Below are positions 62,759-64,000 of a stretch of DNA of 64,000 bases, piece by piece. Origin of the DNA: an uncultured Bacteroidales bacterium. GTDB lineage: Bacteria > Bacteroidota > Bacteroidia > Bacteroidales > P3. Both the position numbers and the translations under genes were made by a program. Within the stretch, counting starts at the first letter, position 1. Each line of letters starts with the position of its first letter. The notes beneath the pieces are model-generated. The model saw only the letters and a program-made list of their open reading frames with translations. It did not search any database and was not told where the DNA came from. The DNA lies in NCBI GenBank assembly GCA_900317955.1, contig ONIP01000013.1, forward strand, positions 1 through 64,000, written 5' to 3'.

Positions 62759-63988
62759 TTACTTGCCTGCATTGATATATTCGAAGTCGACGGGAGTGAA
62801 GTCGTCGGTAGAATCCTTATAGGCGGGGTTGGGCATGTACCACCACAGCGACTCGAAAAACTTCTTCAACCGCGCATCCTTGAACACATGCCCCCTGTGG
62901 GCATAAGGCAGGTTGCGCAGCACCCGTTTCTGGAAAGCCTTGTCTTCGGGCACCACTTTCATACCTTCCATCCACTCCTCGCTGAACATTATCACAACAC
63001 GCGAGCGGTCGTAGGCTCCGGCGAGGAAGAGGGGCGTTCCTCCTTCGGTATCGACATTGTAGCAGCAGTCCAATCCAGCGCCCGATATTCTCAGTTCATT
63101 TTTGGGTGTAAAATTCAGCAGGTGCAGCGTCACAGCGCCGTTGCGCAGGGTAAACTCCTGGGCAGGTTCACTATAGAGTTTGTGCCGCCGTATCTTTCCC
63201 ATGCCCTCGCTCACACAGAACTCGGCTCCAGGAAACACCTCTTCGGGGATGAAGAAGTTCTTCGCCGTGTTGTCGGCACGGATGACGAGGGTGAAGTCGT
63301 CTATCCGCCCATTGGCCCAGCGGGCGGCGGGTGTCAACTTGTAGTCAACAATATAGGGCACACCCACCGTCCACGACATGCGATAGGTGTAGGTGTGGTG
63401 CACCTTGTTCAACCCCGGCTGGAAGTCGGCATTGAAATAATACACATACGCAAAAGCTATCCCCGCCTTGTAGTTGTCGCCCTCCTCGGCGTTGAAACCC
63501 TCTTCATAGAGCATGTTGTTGTCAAACACATAATACCGCTTGGTGGTGTCGATGCGCTCCAGCCCGTGGGCACCGGCCTGCTTGCCGGGAGCCACACAGG
63601 GGGCGTTGCCGTAGGACAGCCTGCGGCCGTTCATCTCAATCGTGAAATCCTTGATACGCGGATGCACCCCCGAGGGGTAGAACTTCCAATCGTCGTTGTA
63701 GGACGGGTCTGCTTCGAACCCCATCAGCACCCGTTTCACCTCTTTGCCAGGGTTCCAGAATTCGTAATAGACATCGACATGGGCAAAGCCATCGTCGCCT
63801 ATTGAAATGGTTAACACCTCTTTACGCACACTGATGTCGGTCTCGGTAAGGGGGACGAGCTGAGTGCCTTTGGTGTAGTAGACTCCATCGTTGGCTTTTG
63901 CGGACACGGCTGACAGAACCAATAATAGCGTTATGGCTGTTGTCCGTATCTTGAAAAGTTTTTTAAAACAGGAGGTGATGATTTGCAT
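62759..63988 (-). CDS. Secreted YARHG-domain protein
   Basis: The 409-residue product has a signal peptide (TAITLLLVLSAVSAKA, about 16-31). A large beta-rich region follows (DVYYEFWNPGKEVKRVLMGF, about 70-89), resembling DUF4424-type proteins. A C-terminal YARHG domain holds RNLPYAHRGHVFKDARLKKF (about 360-379). YARHG domains are extracellular and thought to bind cell-wall or other surface ligands. It is the first gene in this window of a six-gene minus-strand run down to the AlaX-like gene; 12 bases remain beyond its start. Confidence 0.8.
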   Translation of the reverse strand: MQIITSCFKKLFKIRTTAITLLLVLSAVSAKANDGVYYTKGTQLVPLTETDISVRKEVLTISIGDDGFAHVDVYYEFWNPGKEVKRVLMGFEADPSYNDDWKFYPSGVHPRIKDFTIEMNGRRLSYGNAPCVAPGKQAGAHGLERIDTTKRYYVFDNNMLYEEGFNAEEGDNYKAGIAFAYVYYFNADFQPGLNKVHHTYTYRMSWTVGVPYIVDYKLTPAARWANGRIDDFTLVIRADNTAKNFFIPEEVFPGAEFCVSEGMGKIRRHKLYSEPAQEFTLRNGAVTLHLLNFTPKNELRISGAGLDCCYNVDTEGGTPLFLAGAYDRSRVVIMFSEEWMEGMKVVPEDKAFQKRVLRNLPYAHRGHVFKDARLKKFFESLWWYMPNPAYKDSTDDFTPVDFEYINAGK

Positions 63989-64000
63989 TTTGAGAGATGT

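Overview
The window looks like chromosomal DNA of an anaerobic, probably host-associated member of the order Bacteroidales, outside the genus Bacteroides itself. Direct signs are: many promoters of the Bacteroidetes type (TTG or TTTG, 18-20 bases, TAnnTTTG); a tmRNA whose tag reads GENNYALAA; three proteins with type IX secretion (T9SS) C-terminal sorting domains; lipoproteins starting MKK...C; a DUF2795 protein; menaquinone genes (menA, menG); an Rnf subunit; and a class II, adenosylcobalamin-dependent ribonucleotide reductase. The exact genus cannot be fixed from the sequence alone.

Layout. 1-7.6 kb is an accessory island: a dead IS256-like transposase with a possible small RNA on the other strand, a tightly coupled four-gene operon (TcmP, DUF5131, unknown helical protein, PD-(D/E)XK nuclease), a RhuM-family gene preceded by the last codons of a second, lost DUF5131 gene, an array of 59-bp repeats, and a Fic-family gene whose catalytic His is replaced by Arg. 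7.7-20.1 kb holds a lipoprotein, nrdJ, and a two-gene operon for T9SS-sorted fibronectin-III proteins, one of 2292 residues with a CUB-like domain. 20.3-21.8 kb is an RNA and ribosome block: ssrA, tRNA-Asp, rpsT, tRNA-Glu. 21.8-43 kb is mainly housekeeping: a C69 dipeptidase, an ECF sigma operon, manC, trpS, a lone rnfA, TatD/DUF2520/DUF2795, cobalamin adenosyltransferase, NifU, Mrp, TlpA-like and S41 proteins, a Nudix hydrolase, cysS, two lipoproteins and a DUF5692 membrane protein.

43-47 kb is scarred by rearrangement: an ECF sigma gene without region 4 runs into a T9SS protein without its start, followed by carbonic anhydrase, a 7-mer repeat tract, a TfoX-like gene and a roughly 315-bp MITE-like element. 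47-57 kb is again ordinary: DUF2156 and GNAT proteins, threonine dehydrogenase, menA-menG, a second C69 dipeptidase followed by a ureohydrolase-like protein with degenerate metal ligands, an ECF sigma factor, and two carboxypeptidase-regulatory-domain proteins. 57.8-64 kb holds a degenerate SGNH hydrolase, a truncated solute-binding protein, a stand-alone alanyl-tRNA editing domain, and four small proteins of unknown role. Two of these four carry a near-copy of the editing gene's first codons. A YARHG-domain protein closes the window.

The strongest candidates for something new are the TcmP-DUF5131-nuclease operon, which looks like a modification-restriction or defence cassette and has a fossil of a second copy beside it, and the repeated gene-start cassette at 59.4-62.2 kb. 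Functional links elsewhere are plain: the adenosyltransferase at 33.2 kb can make the cofactor for NrdJ, menA and menG overlap, and the two T9SS proteins share a promoter.
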